Source of the DNA: Labilibaculum filiforme
Lineage (GTDB): Bacteria; Bacteroidota; Bacteroidia; Bacteroidales; Marinifilaceae
NCBI RefSeq assembly: GCF_002843315.1
Contig: NZ_MVDD01000003.1
Location: forward strand, 310,001 to 374,000
DNA length: 64,000 nucleotides
Direction of reading: 5' to 3'
In this document: positions 1 through 8,421 of the stretch, piece after piece
Layout of the letters: every line of letters starts with the position of its first letter
How positions within the stretch are numbered: position 1 is the stretch's first letter
Made by a program: the position numbers and the translations under genes
Notes under the pieces: model-generated
Told to the model about the DNA's origin: nothing
Database searches by the model: none
Seen by the model: the letters and a program-made list of their open reading frames with translations, nothing else

Positions 1-1
1 G

Positions 2-604
2 CCAAATTATATAGATAGTAAAAATGTTATCAACATAATCCAGACTGTTAATGAATGTAGAAGTATTCAAGAAAATTCATCAAGCTCAAGGAGTACCCAT
101 CAGGGAATCGAAAACATAGAATCAGGAGAGTATTCTTATGACATACGTGGTAGAGTTGTTAGAATGGGTTCTTATGATATTTCATATGACATACATGATA
201 GAATTGATAGAGTTGGCTCTTATGATATTTCATACGATATAAATGGTAAAATTGATAGAGTAGGTAATTTAGATATTTCATATGACATACGTGACCGGAT
301 AGATAAAATAGGTTCTACTGATATCTCATATGATATTCACGGTAGAATTGATGAAGTAGGCTCAATTGATATTACATATGACATATATGAACGAATAGAC
401 AAAATAGGTTCTACTGATATCTCATATGATATTCACAATAGAGTAGATGAAGTAGGCTCAATTGATATTTCATATGACACACATGACCGAATAGATAAAA
501 TAGGTTCTACTGATATTTCATATGATATACACGATAGAGTTGAAAGAGTAGGTAATTTAGGTATTTCATATGACATACATGGTAGAATAAAAGAGATTAA
601 ATAA
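2..604 (+). CDS. 16-residue tandem-repeat protein, 5' end outside window
   Basis: The reading frame is open from base 2 to the stop at 602-604, so the gene begins left of the window. The first ATG inside (164) lies within the repeat region and is unlikely to be the true start. About 50 non-repetitive residues, Ser-rich near their end, precede the array. A degenerate unit (YSYDIRGRVVRM) follows, then nine perfect-length 16-residue units of the type GSYDISYDIHDRIDRV, and the protein ends in a single Lys. The spaced Tyr-Asp and Gly/Arg-Ile positions suggest a repetitive beta structure, like YD-type or beta-flower repeats, but that is inference. No catalytic motif is visible. The function is unknown, and the N-terminus would be needed to see whether it is exported. 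Confidence 0.7.
   Translation, partial: PNYIDSKNVINIIQTVNECRSIQENSSSSRSTHQGIENIESGEYSYDIRGRVVRMGSYDISYDIHDRIDRVGSYDISYDINGKIDRVGNLDISYDIRDRIDKIGSTDISYDIHGRIDEVGSIDITYDIYERIDKIGSTDISYDIHNRVDEVGSIDISYDTHDRIDKIGSTDISYDIHDRVERVGNLGISYDIHGRIKEIK
167..598 (+). repeat. nine tandem 48-bp coding repeats with 96-bp higher-order unit
   Basis: Nine consecutive 48-bp units run without indels and keep frame. Units 4-5 (311-406) and 6-7 (407-502) are near copies of one another as a 96-bp pair (GSTDISYDIH... followed by GSIDI(T/S)YD...), and unit 8 begins a third copy. This shows that recent expansion worked on pairs of units. Confidence 0.9.
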
Positions 605-621
605 ATTTTGAACATTTCTAA

Positions 622-876
622 ATAAAATACCAAATAAATGGGAAAATATGGCAAGTTAGTTGGGATATAAAACCTGAAAAAAACAAGATTATGCCTTTAA
701 ACAATTCTTCTCTCGTTGAGAAACAAAATATAGACGACAATAGGTTCCCTCTCTATCCAACACAAAATATGTGGAATTTCTTACTTCTTGATAAAATAAA
801 CGGCAACATTTGGCAAGTTCGTTGGTCAACAAAATCAGAAGAAGGAGAAATTATATCAATTCGGGAAGTAATTTAG
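622..876 (+). pseudogene. remnant of a YPTxN / IWQVxW repeat protein
   Basis: Read from 622, this frame gives INGKIWQVSW and then, about 45 residues later, NRFPLYPTQNMWNFLLLD followed by INGNIWQVRWS. These are two copies of a motif I associate with small uncharacterised Bacteroidota proteins. The first copy is cut at its start by a TAA at 619-621, and the matching upstream residues (TFLNKI) appear in a different frame at about 613-630. A frameshift or deletion has therefore probably disrupted the gene. An ATG at 691 would give a 61-residue product holding only the second copy. Either this is a decayed fragment or a short residual gene; I favour the fragment. Confidence 0.5.
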
Positions 877-890
877 TTTATGAAAAAAAA

Positions 891-1030
891 CGAACGCACA
901 ATGCGTGGTCATAAAACATTGGGGCTTATGTGGTTATTCAAACATTCTACCACGCATCAAGTTCGGTGTAACTGGACAGGTAAGTAGCCCGCAATCCCCA
1001 ACAATTCATACCGCCGAACGTTATTGGCAA
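891..1030 (+). other. attC-like nested inverted-repeat site
   Basis: This non-coding stretch is richer in GC than its flanks and contains interlocking inverted repeats: ATGCGTGGT (901-909) with ACCACGCAT (949-957), TTGGGG (919-924) with CCCCAA (996-1001), and GTTCGG (961-966) with CCGAAC (1014-1019). It ends with AACGTTATTGGCAA just before the next gene. A single short gene next to a long imperfect palindrome ending in an AACGTT-type core resembles integron cassette recombination sites. No integrase is present in the window. The assignment is by pattern only. Confidence 0.35.
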
Positions 1031-1065
1031 TTAAAATAATGACAACTGCTTTATAAAATACAAAA

Positions 1066-1806
1066 ATGAAAATTGGAATAGTACAATTAGAACCAGCAAA
1101 AGGAAATATTGAAAGAAATATTGAGATACATATAGATTGGATAAAAAAAGGGATTAATCATCATACAGCCTTGATTGTTTTTCCTGAGTTATCCTTGACT
1201 GGATATGAACCAGAATTAGCTAGCTCTCTTGCTACTAACCAAAACGATAAGAGGCTAGATTGTTTTCAAAAGTTAAGCGACGAAAATAACATTGCTATTG
1301 GAGTTGGATTACCAACAAGAAATTTGGATGAGTTAAATATTAGTATGATAATATTTCAACCTTTGAAAGATAGAATAACATACTCGAAACAGTATTTATA
1401 TCCAACGGAAGTGTCAATTTTTACAGCCAGATTTAATCCAATAGTTCTTGAGTGTGAAACTGAAATTGTTGCACCTGCTATATGCTACGAGTTATCAAAT
1501 AAGGAACATTATGAATTTGCAGCCGAAAATAATGCTACTGTATATATGGCAAGCGTTTTGAATTCTGTAAACGGTGTAGATTCAGACTTAAAAAAATTGA
1601 GTGACATTGCTAGAAATTATAAAATGGTGACTTTTATGGCTAATTTCATTGGAGAATCAGGTGGATACAAATGTGCTGGAAAGTCAACGATTTGGAATGA
1701 TAACGGGGAAATGATTAAACAATTAGGGGACAAAGAAGAAGGATTAATTATTTATGATACAAAAACTAGAGAAGTATTAACTACCACTAGTCGAGTAGAC
1801 AGATGA
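1066..1806 (+). CDS. carbon-nitrogen hydrolase (nitrilase superfamily)
   Basis: The 246-residue product carries the complete nitrilase-fold triad: Glu41 in FPELSLTGYEPE, Lys108 in YSKQYLYPTE and Cys140 in PAICYE. Family members hydrolyse or condense amides and nitriles through a Cys thioester in the cytoplasm. The substrate cannot be read from the sequence, and there is no fused synthetase or acyltransferase domain. The gene starts at the first Met (MKIGIVQLEP), which matches the usual first beta strand. It stands alone next to an attC-like site and decayed sequence, so it may be a cassette-borne or recently acquired gene. Confidence 0.85.
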   Translation: MKIGIVQLEPAKGNIERNIEIHIDWIKKGINHHTALIVFPELSLTGYEPELASSLATNQNDKRLDCFQKLSDENNIAIGVGLPTRNLDELNISMIIFQPLKDRITYSKQYLYPTEVSIFTARFNPIVLECETEIVAPAICYELSNKEHYEFAAENNATVYMASVLNSVNGVDSDLKKLSDIARNYKMVTFMANFIGESGGYKCAGKSTIWNDNGEMIKQLGDKEEGLIIYDTKTREVLTTTSRVDR

Positions 1807-2414
1807 CAGTCTATTGACCGCCGCTCTGCCTTTCACACCACCAGATACTTCGCAGGCGCCGCATAAACCAAGCGGGTCTTCCCGATAAAAATCGGGAAAG
1901 GCTGTATACGATCCCGAATGATCGGGATTAAGTTATGGGAATTGAAAATCGACGCAGTCAAATAAAGAAACACGTCTAACAGGCGTGATTTGTTTGTAAA
2001 TGTCGAGCATCGATTCATAACCTCGTTTCTTCAACCTTTCAAGTGTAATGGTCGTTCTCAAAATTGGACTTTATTCACAAACACAACATTTCTGGCGTTC
2101 ATGAAGGCTTCGCCGTAAAGCAATTGCTCCGCCTCCCCTGTCATAAAATATCAAATAGTAGCCTAAACGTTTTCACTATCGCAATCTCCATCTTTTATTT
2201 GCTGACAGTTACTGCCAAACATGATATAATAAATTTGTTGCGTATCCCAAGGTCAATATTTTGAGAAGGAATTAGAACAAAACAGGAAACAAACTCAACA
2301 AACACTTGTAAAGAGATATTATTCGATAATATCTATATTAGCAGTCGCAAATTTACAATTTCACTAAAAACTTGCATAATAACTTCAATTTAGGAATTAA
2401 ATACTATTACATTA
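1807..2414. other. gene-poor stretch with possible decayed coding sequence
   Basis: I find no supportable gene here. The first half is richer in GC than its surroundings and holds two hairpins: TTCCCGAT/ATCGGGAA at 1879-1898 and ATCCCGA/TCGGGAT at 1911-1928. On the minus strand a short open stretch (about 1935-2050) reads like the end of a charged alpha-helical protein (LKKRGYESMLDIYKQITP), but I cannot place it in a family. It may be a remnant of a lost gene or mobile element. Confidence 0.4.
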
Positions 2415-3563
2415 ATGAACAAACGGCAAATCGAGGCAACGGCATACCAATACTCTTTAATAGTAATTCTTTTAATAGCAATAGCTTACCGAGGCGGCAG
2501 AGATTTTATATTTCAGAAAAATGAGGTGGAAGTTACTGTAGGCATAGAAGATCTGCAAAAAATTTACCCCAACGCTTCCTATTATACTGAAAAAGGACAT
2601 GGTGCCTATGATATTTATGGTAAAAATAAAATAGGAATAGCACTTCTCTCCTCCGATTACTCTCAACAATTTGGTTACGGTGGTATCGTTCCGCTATTAA
2701 TAGGTGTTAATGATAGCTTGACGATTACCAAAATTATTTTAATGCCGAATAAGGAGACCGGTGATTACATTGAAGCCATATATGGTAAGGATTTTATTGG
2801 CAAGTGGCAGGGAGTAAAACTCGAAGATGCGATGCAGTTTGATGTTGATGTTGTTTCGGGAGCTACTCTTACTAGTAAGGCTGTAATTGCCGGCGTTAAG
2901 CATACTGCATCAATAGTAATGGGATCTGATGCTTCGCTTATTAAAGAAAGTAGCCTTTGGACAAGAGTTAAGGACATTCTATTTTTGAGTATCATGGTGC
3001 TATCGCTAGTGATGGCTTTCAAAAAAGGAACTGCAAAGTACCGTACTATTTATCTGTTATTGGTTTTGGTTATTATGGGATTAATCCTTAACAATGCAAT
3101 CTCTGTTAGATCGCTAAGCGGATGGTTGCAGGATGGTTTTGTGTGGCGAGCCAATTGGCAAAGTAGCGTGGTATTTATTTTGGCAGTAAGCATCTCTTTT
3201 ATTGGCAAGCGCAAACTTTACTGCAACTACCTCTGCCCTATGGGAGCTTTGCAAGAGCTAACAAACCGTTTCACCCCGTTCAAAAAAAGAAATTTACCAA
3301 CAACACTAAAGGGGATAACTGCAAAAGAGATGTATCTAACACTTATTGCGGGTGCTTTGCTATTAGGTTTCACTCCCGAACTATCCTACCTAGAGCCTTT
3401 TGCATTTTTCTCGTTTCGAATAGCAGGCATCGGACTTATCCTCTTTGGCTTAGTAGTGGTTCTGCTATCACTATTTTTTAACAAGCCTTGGTGTTCGGTC
3501 TGTCCTACAGGATGTTTAATGGATACTATATCCTATAAAAAAGCTAAAGATATTGACTTTTAA
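2415..3563 (+). CDS. NosR-like FMN-binding and 4Fe-4S membrane protein
   Basis: The 382-residue product has an N-terminal membrane segment (about 12-25). An extracytoplasmic FMN-binding domain of the RnfG/NqrC/NosR type (about 40-170) follows, with the flavinylation motif SGATLT at 148-153, where Thr153 is the expected FMN ester site. Next come several membrane helices (about 187-350) and two cysteine clusters typical of NosR/NapH polyferredoxins: CNYLCP at 270-275 and CSVCPTGC at 360-367. It probably passes electrons between the quinone or cytoplasmic pool and a flavoprotein outside the membrane. The next gene starts 12 bases downstream and is its likely partner. It is shorter than true NosR, so a nitrous oxide role is unlikely. 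Confidence 0.8.
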   Translation: MNKRQIEATAYQYSLIVILLIAIAYRGGRDFIFQKNEVEVTVGIEDLQKIYPNASYYTEKGHGAYDIYGKNKIGIALLSSDYSQQFGYGGIVPLLIGVNDSLTITKIILMPNKETGDYIEAIYGKDFIGKWQGVKLEDAMQFDVDVVSGATLTSKAVIAGVKHTASIVMGSDASLIKESSLWTRVKDILFLSIMVLSLVMAFKKGTAKYRTIYLLLVLVIMGLILNNAISVRSLSGWLQDGFVWRANWQSSVVFILAVSISFIGKRKLYCNYLCPMGALQELTNRFTPFKKRNLPTTLKGITAKEMYLTLIAGALLLGFTPELSYLEPFAFFSFRIAGIGLILFGLVVVLLSLFFNKPWCSVCPTGCLMDTISYKKAKDIDF

Positions 3564-3575
3564 AACTATAAATTT

Positions 3576-4853
3576 ATGCAAAAGAGTAAATTTTTAAACC
3601 TTGTTCTTGCCCTTGCCGTATTGGTGCTTACAATTCTTTTAACCACCAAAGAAAACGGTTCCAACAAGCACAAAACAACGCCAGCCGTTAAAATAGAGAA
3701 CGCTCAGTTGGCAGTATTAGATTCTGCATGGTTTCCCTTCAATAAAAAGTCATTGGGCGTTCGAAAAGAATTGTACCCCCAACCCGCTTTGGTAATAGGA
3801 ACCTATGATAAAGAAGGAAAACCTAATATGATGACTGCTGCGTGGGTAGGTGTGTGCAACTCAGATCCATTTAGCATATCGGTTTCTATGCGTCCGGCTA
3901 CCTATTCGTATGGTAATGTGATGGAATCAAAATCGTTCACTGTAAATATTCCCTCTTCTAAATTGGCTAAGTATGTAGATTATGTAGGCCGTTTTTCTGG
4001 AAAAGATGTAGATAAATTTAAAGAGACTGGACTAACTCCTGTTAAAGGCGAGTTTGTAAATGCCCCTTTCGTAAAAGAGTTTCCTATTGTAATAGAATGT
4101 GAACTTACCGAATATCACGATCTTGGTTCGCACCGACAGTTTATTGGGAAAGTGATAGATGTAAAAGCGGATGAGGCAATTTTAGATGCTGAAGGTCATG
4201 TAAATGAAAAATTACTGAACCCTCTGATTTACGCAGGAGGGAATTATTATGAAACCGGACGTTTAATAGCGAAAACTGGCGAGGCTTTGAAAGATATTGA
4301 TGGCGAACCATTTGTTGCTAATTATAGCGAGAGATATGAGAATGAAACATTGGAGGTAATCCACAATCGCAAGAGTGTACGCCACTTTACGAATCGGCCT
4401 GTTTCAAAAGAACAGATTGAAACCTTGCTTAAAGCAGGTATGGCCGCTCCGACAGCCGTTAACCGACAGCCTTGGGTATTCTATGTTGTTACCAAACGTG
4501 AAACCCTTGATGCGCTGAGCGAACAGTTGCCTTATGCTAAGATGTTGTCTCAAACACAAGTAGCCATTGTGGTGTGTGGCGATATGGAGAAGGCTGGAAA
4601 TTTAAAAGATGAAGGCTATTGGGTACATGATTGTGCTGCCGCCACAGAGAATATACTTCTTGCTGCTGAAAGTATTGGCTTAGGTGCCGTATGGACTGCC
4701 TCCTACCCTTACGACGACAGAACAAAAGCGGTGAAAAAGGAGTTAAACCTGCCAGAGAAACATATCCCATTAAACGTTATCCCAGTAGGATATCCTACGG
4801 GCGAAGACGTGCCCAAAAACAAGTGGAAAGCAGAAAATGTAATTTGGCAATAA
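3576..4853 (+). CDS. membrane-anchored flavoredoxin-nitroreductase fusion
   Basis: The 425-residue product begins with a hydrophobic signal or anchor segment (about 6-23). A flavin-reductase/flavoredoxin-like FMN domain follows (about 50-230, with KPNMMTAAWVG and SVSMRPATYS), and then a complete nitroreductase domain (about 258-425, starting at IHNRKSVRHF, with MAAPTAVNRQPW and ESIGLGAVWT). Two FMN domains in one exported or anchored chain is unusual. The tight spacing behind the NosR-like gene indicates an operon, and I infer that the membrane protein feeds this enzyme electrons outside the cytoplasm. The substrate is unknown. The domain calls are firm, the location is likely and the physiological role is inference. 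Confidence 0.8.
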   Translation: MQKSKFLNLVLALAVLVLTILLTTKENGSNKHKTTPAVKIENAQLAVLDSAWFPFNKKSLGVRKELYPQPALVIGTYDKEGKPNMMTAAWVGVCNSDPFSISVSMRPATYSYGNVMESKSFTVNIPSSKLAKYVDYVGRFSGKDVDKFKETGLTPVKGEFVNAPFVKEFPIVIECELTEYHDLGSHRQFIGKVIDVKADEAILDAEGHVNEKLLNPLIYAGGNYYETGRLIAKTGEALKDIDGEPFVANYSERYENETLEVIHNRKSVRHFTNRPVSKEQIETLLKAGMAAPTAVNRQPWVFYVVTKRETLDALSEQLPYAKMLSQTQVAIVVCGDMEKAGNLKDEGYWVHDCAAATENILLAAESIGLGAVWTASYPYDDRTKAVKKELNLPEKHIPLNVIPVGYPTGEDVPKNKWKAENVIWQ

Positions 4854-5305
4854 AAAAAGTAACGCTTGTGGCTAGATGTATAAAGTATTAATTAATGGCA
4901 AATAGAGAGTTTGTGCAAGAGGCTTGTATTAAGTTTTTTACTGACAATAAAATACGGTATTACATACGTATTTGGTACAATTTTAAAATCTTAATCCCTC
5001 ATAACAATCAAACAACTAAGACAATACGCCTATTTAATACTCTAAAATAAGCACATAATGATATTCTCCGTTTTTTGTTTGGTGCTTAGCTCGAAAAATT
5101 AAAAATATTCTTAAATAAAAAAGCAGTAAAAAGTAAATTGAATCTACTTATACTGCTTTTTTAATTTAAGTTGTAGTTAACCCGATTCAAAAGAATTTAT
5201 CGAATATTTCAACTCATCTTTATAACGGGAACCTCTAATAGTCTCTCCTCAAAAATACAATTATTCATTTTTAAGAAGCAATATTTAATATTCTGTATCA
5301 ATAAC
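4854..5305. other. convergent intergenic stretch
   Basis: AT-rich sequence between two converging genes. Apart from the symmetrical terminator at 5117-5162 I see only short unsupported ORFs, for example 33 codons from 4894 with no recognisable features. Confidence 0.6.
5117..5162. terminator. bidirectional terminator
   Basis: A perfect 12-bp stem, AAAAAAGCAGTA (5117-5128) with TACTGCTTTTTT (5151-5162), carries A and T tracts at its ends so it works in both directions. It serves the plus-strand redox pair and the minus-strand lipoprotein gene. Confidence 0.85.
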
Positions 5306-7186
5306 TTACAAAATATGTCCAGTGGCAGCATCAATAACGATACTTAAACCATCTTCAGAAATAAATTCATATGCCGGAACCAAAGAACTGGTACCTGAAT
5401 TTAATTTATAACCCAAACATTCTTCCACTTGTGTAATTTTCAATACATCACCTTTGTAAGAAGAAGCCATTGCATCTGCAGCTACATTTATTGCTTCATT
5501 TGCACTTAAAACATTAACAGCACTTTTTACTGATGATTTTGTAATTGTTGACCAATGATATTGAGTAGTGGCAATGTTATTATCTGTAACTAATAAAGAT
5601 ATGTAATCTGTTAGCTCATTACCTCTCACTGACAGTGAATTAACAACTCGTTTAAAACGTACTTGATATCCAATTACCGCTTCGTCTGCAGATAAACGAA
5701 CTACTTCATCAAATTCTACTTGACTGAATCCACTTTGAGAAGAAACCCAGTTCTGAGCTTTTTCTACCGCATTTTGTTGAGAAATACTACAGCCTTCTAA
5801 TTCACCAAATTCTTTCGACACCTCTGAAACCATTTGATCTGTAGAAGCACTATAGGTATAATTAACTGGTAAACTTGAGCTTTTAGTAATTTTACTAATT
5901 GCATTCGAAACCAACACTTTACCATTCGCTAAAGAATAAAAGCTACTACCTGTTTTTGGAGAATTGCCTGATACTGCAGAATACTCTATAATATTACTTC
6001 CTGAACGGGAATAACAACACCATCTGTCACTAAGATTACTTTGAGTATTGTTTGATTCATACCAAGCCTGTAAGTAAGTCTTTCCATTACCCAACTTAGC
6101 TGTAAAGTCCTTAGCAACTTCATTATCGATATTGTCATACGAATAGTTAGTATACCCCATAATGTTTTCAGTTCTACCTGAAAATTTATTTTTCCAAGCT
6201 TTGTCTTTCATTGTTAAACAAGTTGCAACAATAAGATTTTCTACCGAAACAGAAGTTAAACTACTAACACTTAATCCATTATCAGAAGTAGCAATATAGC
6301 CTGAATTTCCATGACCTGTATGGTATAATGTCTTAATACTTCTACCCATATAGTCTTTAAGTTGACTTGTAGATACATTTACATTCTTAAGTACCTGAGT
6401 GTAATTTAAACGAGTCAATCCACTTGCAAAATCATCCATATCAGACTGGTCCAAACCATCATTAACAGCTGTCAGGATAAAGTCTTTAGTTCCAGTACTA
6501 CTCCCTGTTTGCGCAGTGTAAGTGTAGTCATACTTTTCGCTCCAACTATTATTGATATTTAACCAAAGTCGCACATATACCGTTCCACTTTGAGGAATGT
6601 TTTTAATTGTATGACTTTTTGCAGAGATATTACCACTACTGTAAATATCCTCTTGACCTGCAGTAGTTCCAACATATAGGCGGTAAGAATCTGCAGCATG
6701 AGTCCAACTAAACAAAACTGAACTTTCTGATAAAGTAGAACCATTTGCTGGAGTAATTTCGTTTGATGCTCCCCCCACGTTCATGGTGTATGTATAATCA
6801 TTATACGCCCAACGATAATTGTAGTAATACCATAAACGAAGATAGACAACACCATTACTTGGTAAATTATCAACAGTATATTTTTTTGTCTGAAAATAAT
6901 TCGAATTTGTAAAAATATCATCACCTCCAGCAGTTGTTCCTAAATCAATCCAATAATAACCACCTGGATGATTCCAAGAAAAAGTTACAGAACTTGATGT
7001 TAAAGTGGAACCACTTGCAGGAGAAATTGAGGCCTTTAAATTACCTGATTCCGCATCGGCAGTTCGAGCTGGAATCTCAATACTGTCTTTGTCCTGTAAA
7101 TCATCCTTTTCACAACTCACAATTGTGCTAATTACAAATAAACCTAGTAATAGGTTTACAATGTTTCTTGTTAATAAATTCTTCAT
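5306..7186 (-). CDS. secreted lipoprotein with Ig-like repeats and caspase-like His/Cys motifs
   Basis: The 626-residue product has a lipoprotein signal peptide with Cys25 after a hydrophobic run. Two homologous repeats of about 85 residues follow (52-136 and 143-225: SPASGSTL... / TPANGSTL..., each ending in VYxRLW...YTYT), probably fibronectin/Ig-like. The central region (about 234-420) contains TLYHTGHG with His292 and LIVATC with Cys323. This His-Gly-His then Cys arrangement resembles caspase-fold peptidases (C25 and DUF6345-like). The C-terminal 200 residues include PepSY-like sequence (SANEAINVA...). It is probably anchored to the outer membrane facing outward. The peptidase role is inferred from motif spacing only. 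It stands alone with no operon partner. Confidence 0.65.
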   Translation of the reverse strand: MKNLLTRNIVNLLLGLFVISTIVSCEKDDLQDKDSIEIPARTADAESGNLKASISPASGSTLTSSSVTFSWNHPGGYYWIDLGTTAGGDDIFTNSNYFQTKKYTVDNLPSNGVVYLRLWYYYNYRWAYNDYTYTMNVGGASNEITPANGSTLSESSVLFSWTHAADSYRLYVGTTAGQEDIYSSGNISAKSHTIKNIPQSGTVYVRLWLNINNSWSEKYDYTYTAQTGSSTGTKDFILTAVNDGLDQSDMDDFASGLTRLNYTQVLKNVNVSTSQLKDYMGRSIKTLYHTGHGNSGYIATSDNGLSVSSLTSVSVENLIVATCLTMKDKAWKNKFSGRTENIMGYTNYSYDNIDNEVAKDFTAKLGNGKTYLQAWYESNNTQSNLSDRWCCYSRSGSNIIEYSAVSGNSPKTGSSFYSLANGKVLVSNAISKITKSSSLPVNYTYSASTDQMVSEVSKEFGELEGCSISQQNAVEKAQNWVSSQSGFSQVEFDEVVRLSADEAVIGYQVRFKRVVNSLSVRGNELTDYISLLVTDNNIATTQYHWSTITKSSVKSAVNVLSANEAINVAADAMASSYKGDVLKITQVEECLGYKLNSGTSSLVPAYEFISEDGLSIVIDAATGHIL

Positions 7187-8421
7187 TTGCTTTATTTTTT
7201 AAGTTAATATTAATTCGCTTTAAAATTGAGTTAATACACATTAACATCTATTTAAAACGAGTTCCAACTATTGGAATTACAATACTACGAAAGTTTTTCA
7301 CTATAATCTAATTTTTAATTAGATAGAGACTATTATATAAACATATCAATTATTATATATGACATATTTATTTCACAGAAAAACAGAATGTTAGCAAATT
7401 AAAACTGCCTCTTATTTTATCTATATAATACTTAGTGTTTACTACAAATGATTCATTAAACAAACACTGCATTCGATTTCATAAAAGCACATGCATTCTT
7501 ACTGTTCGATCAGAAATAGATATTCGAACTGCAAATATTTCAGTTAGGCTGATACTACTTGCTTCAGTTGAGCTATATTTTACAATATTTTCATTTAAAA
7601 GTGCTTGAAGACTGATTTAATATTCTAAAAAAATGTTAAATCATCTATTTACAAAAAAAAACGTATTGTACTCTATTGTATTGTGTATCAACATTAAAAA
7701 TTATACACCTATAATCATAACTACTTGTTTGACAGGATGTTTAATTAAAATTAAACTTCATATATTTGTTAAGTAACACTTGAACAAATATTACTATCTA
7801 AATATTAAAATTCATTTATATTATTATCATTCCCAGTTAAAAATTGAAAACCTTACAGAATAAGAAGAACTCTGATAGAACTACAAAAAACCACAATAAA
7901 TGCTACGTGAACTACATTCTTGCATGCGTTAAGATTTCGATACCGTTTATGACCTATAATTTTCCCGAATAATGAGCTTTCATCGGGCATAAATACCGCT
8001 AATAGCAAATAATTAAGTTGATAACAGACTGCATATGAAAATACAAGTGATAGTCTAAGGACTGAGAATAACAAATTTCAGAATTACCATCCTCGTATTA
8101 AAGCAACTATCAATAAGTAGAAAAGAACTAATCCCAAATTACATCAAAATAAATTGGTGTTTAAATAAGAAACTGTAACAAAAATTAATTTATCGAAACC
8201 AAAACTCTAATTCTCTCCTATTATATTAGTTTATTGAAAGACATAAGCATCTCGATATTAATGAATAACAAAAAGCCATAAAAAGAAGAAAACCTTCCTT
8301 TTTATGGCTTTTGTAATTTAAAAGACTTTTTTAGCAGCCTCGAGCTTTGCCTTATAATTTCTAAATTACAAGACTTATATAACGAAGAGTCTTTGCTATT
8401 AAGTAAAATTTCGTTCCCATC
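7187..8421. other. long AT-rich intergenic region
   Basis: About 1.2 kb separates two minus-strand genes. It contains the 5' region of the lipoprotein gene (with a small palindrome ATCTAAT/ATTAGAT at 7306-7324) and the terminator of the gene to its right at 8271-8312. Short ORFs inside it, for example minus strand 7853-8074, show no family features. I see no gene, IS or RNA that I can defend. Confidence 0.5.
8271..8312 (-). terminator. Rho-independent terminator
   Basis: A 15-bp stem, AAAAGCCATAAAAAG (8271-8285) with CTTTTTATGGCTTTT (8298-8312), has a 12-base loop. On the minus strand it lies 110 bases past the stop of the 8422-11463 gene and ends in a U tract. Confidence 0.85.

Noticed and set aside
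433-654. 73-codon minus-strand frame
   Set aside because: It lies opposite the tandem-repeat gene and only mirrors its periodic codons.
1833-2264. short frames on both strands (61 and 66 codons)
   Set aside because: No start signal, family feature or neighbour logic; the region looks decayed.
7853-8074. 73-codon minus-strand frame
   Set aside because: Hydrophobic, low-complexity and without homologous features; no terminator or promoter of its own.
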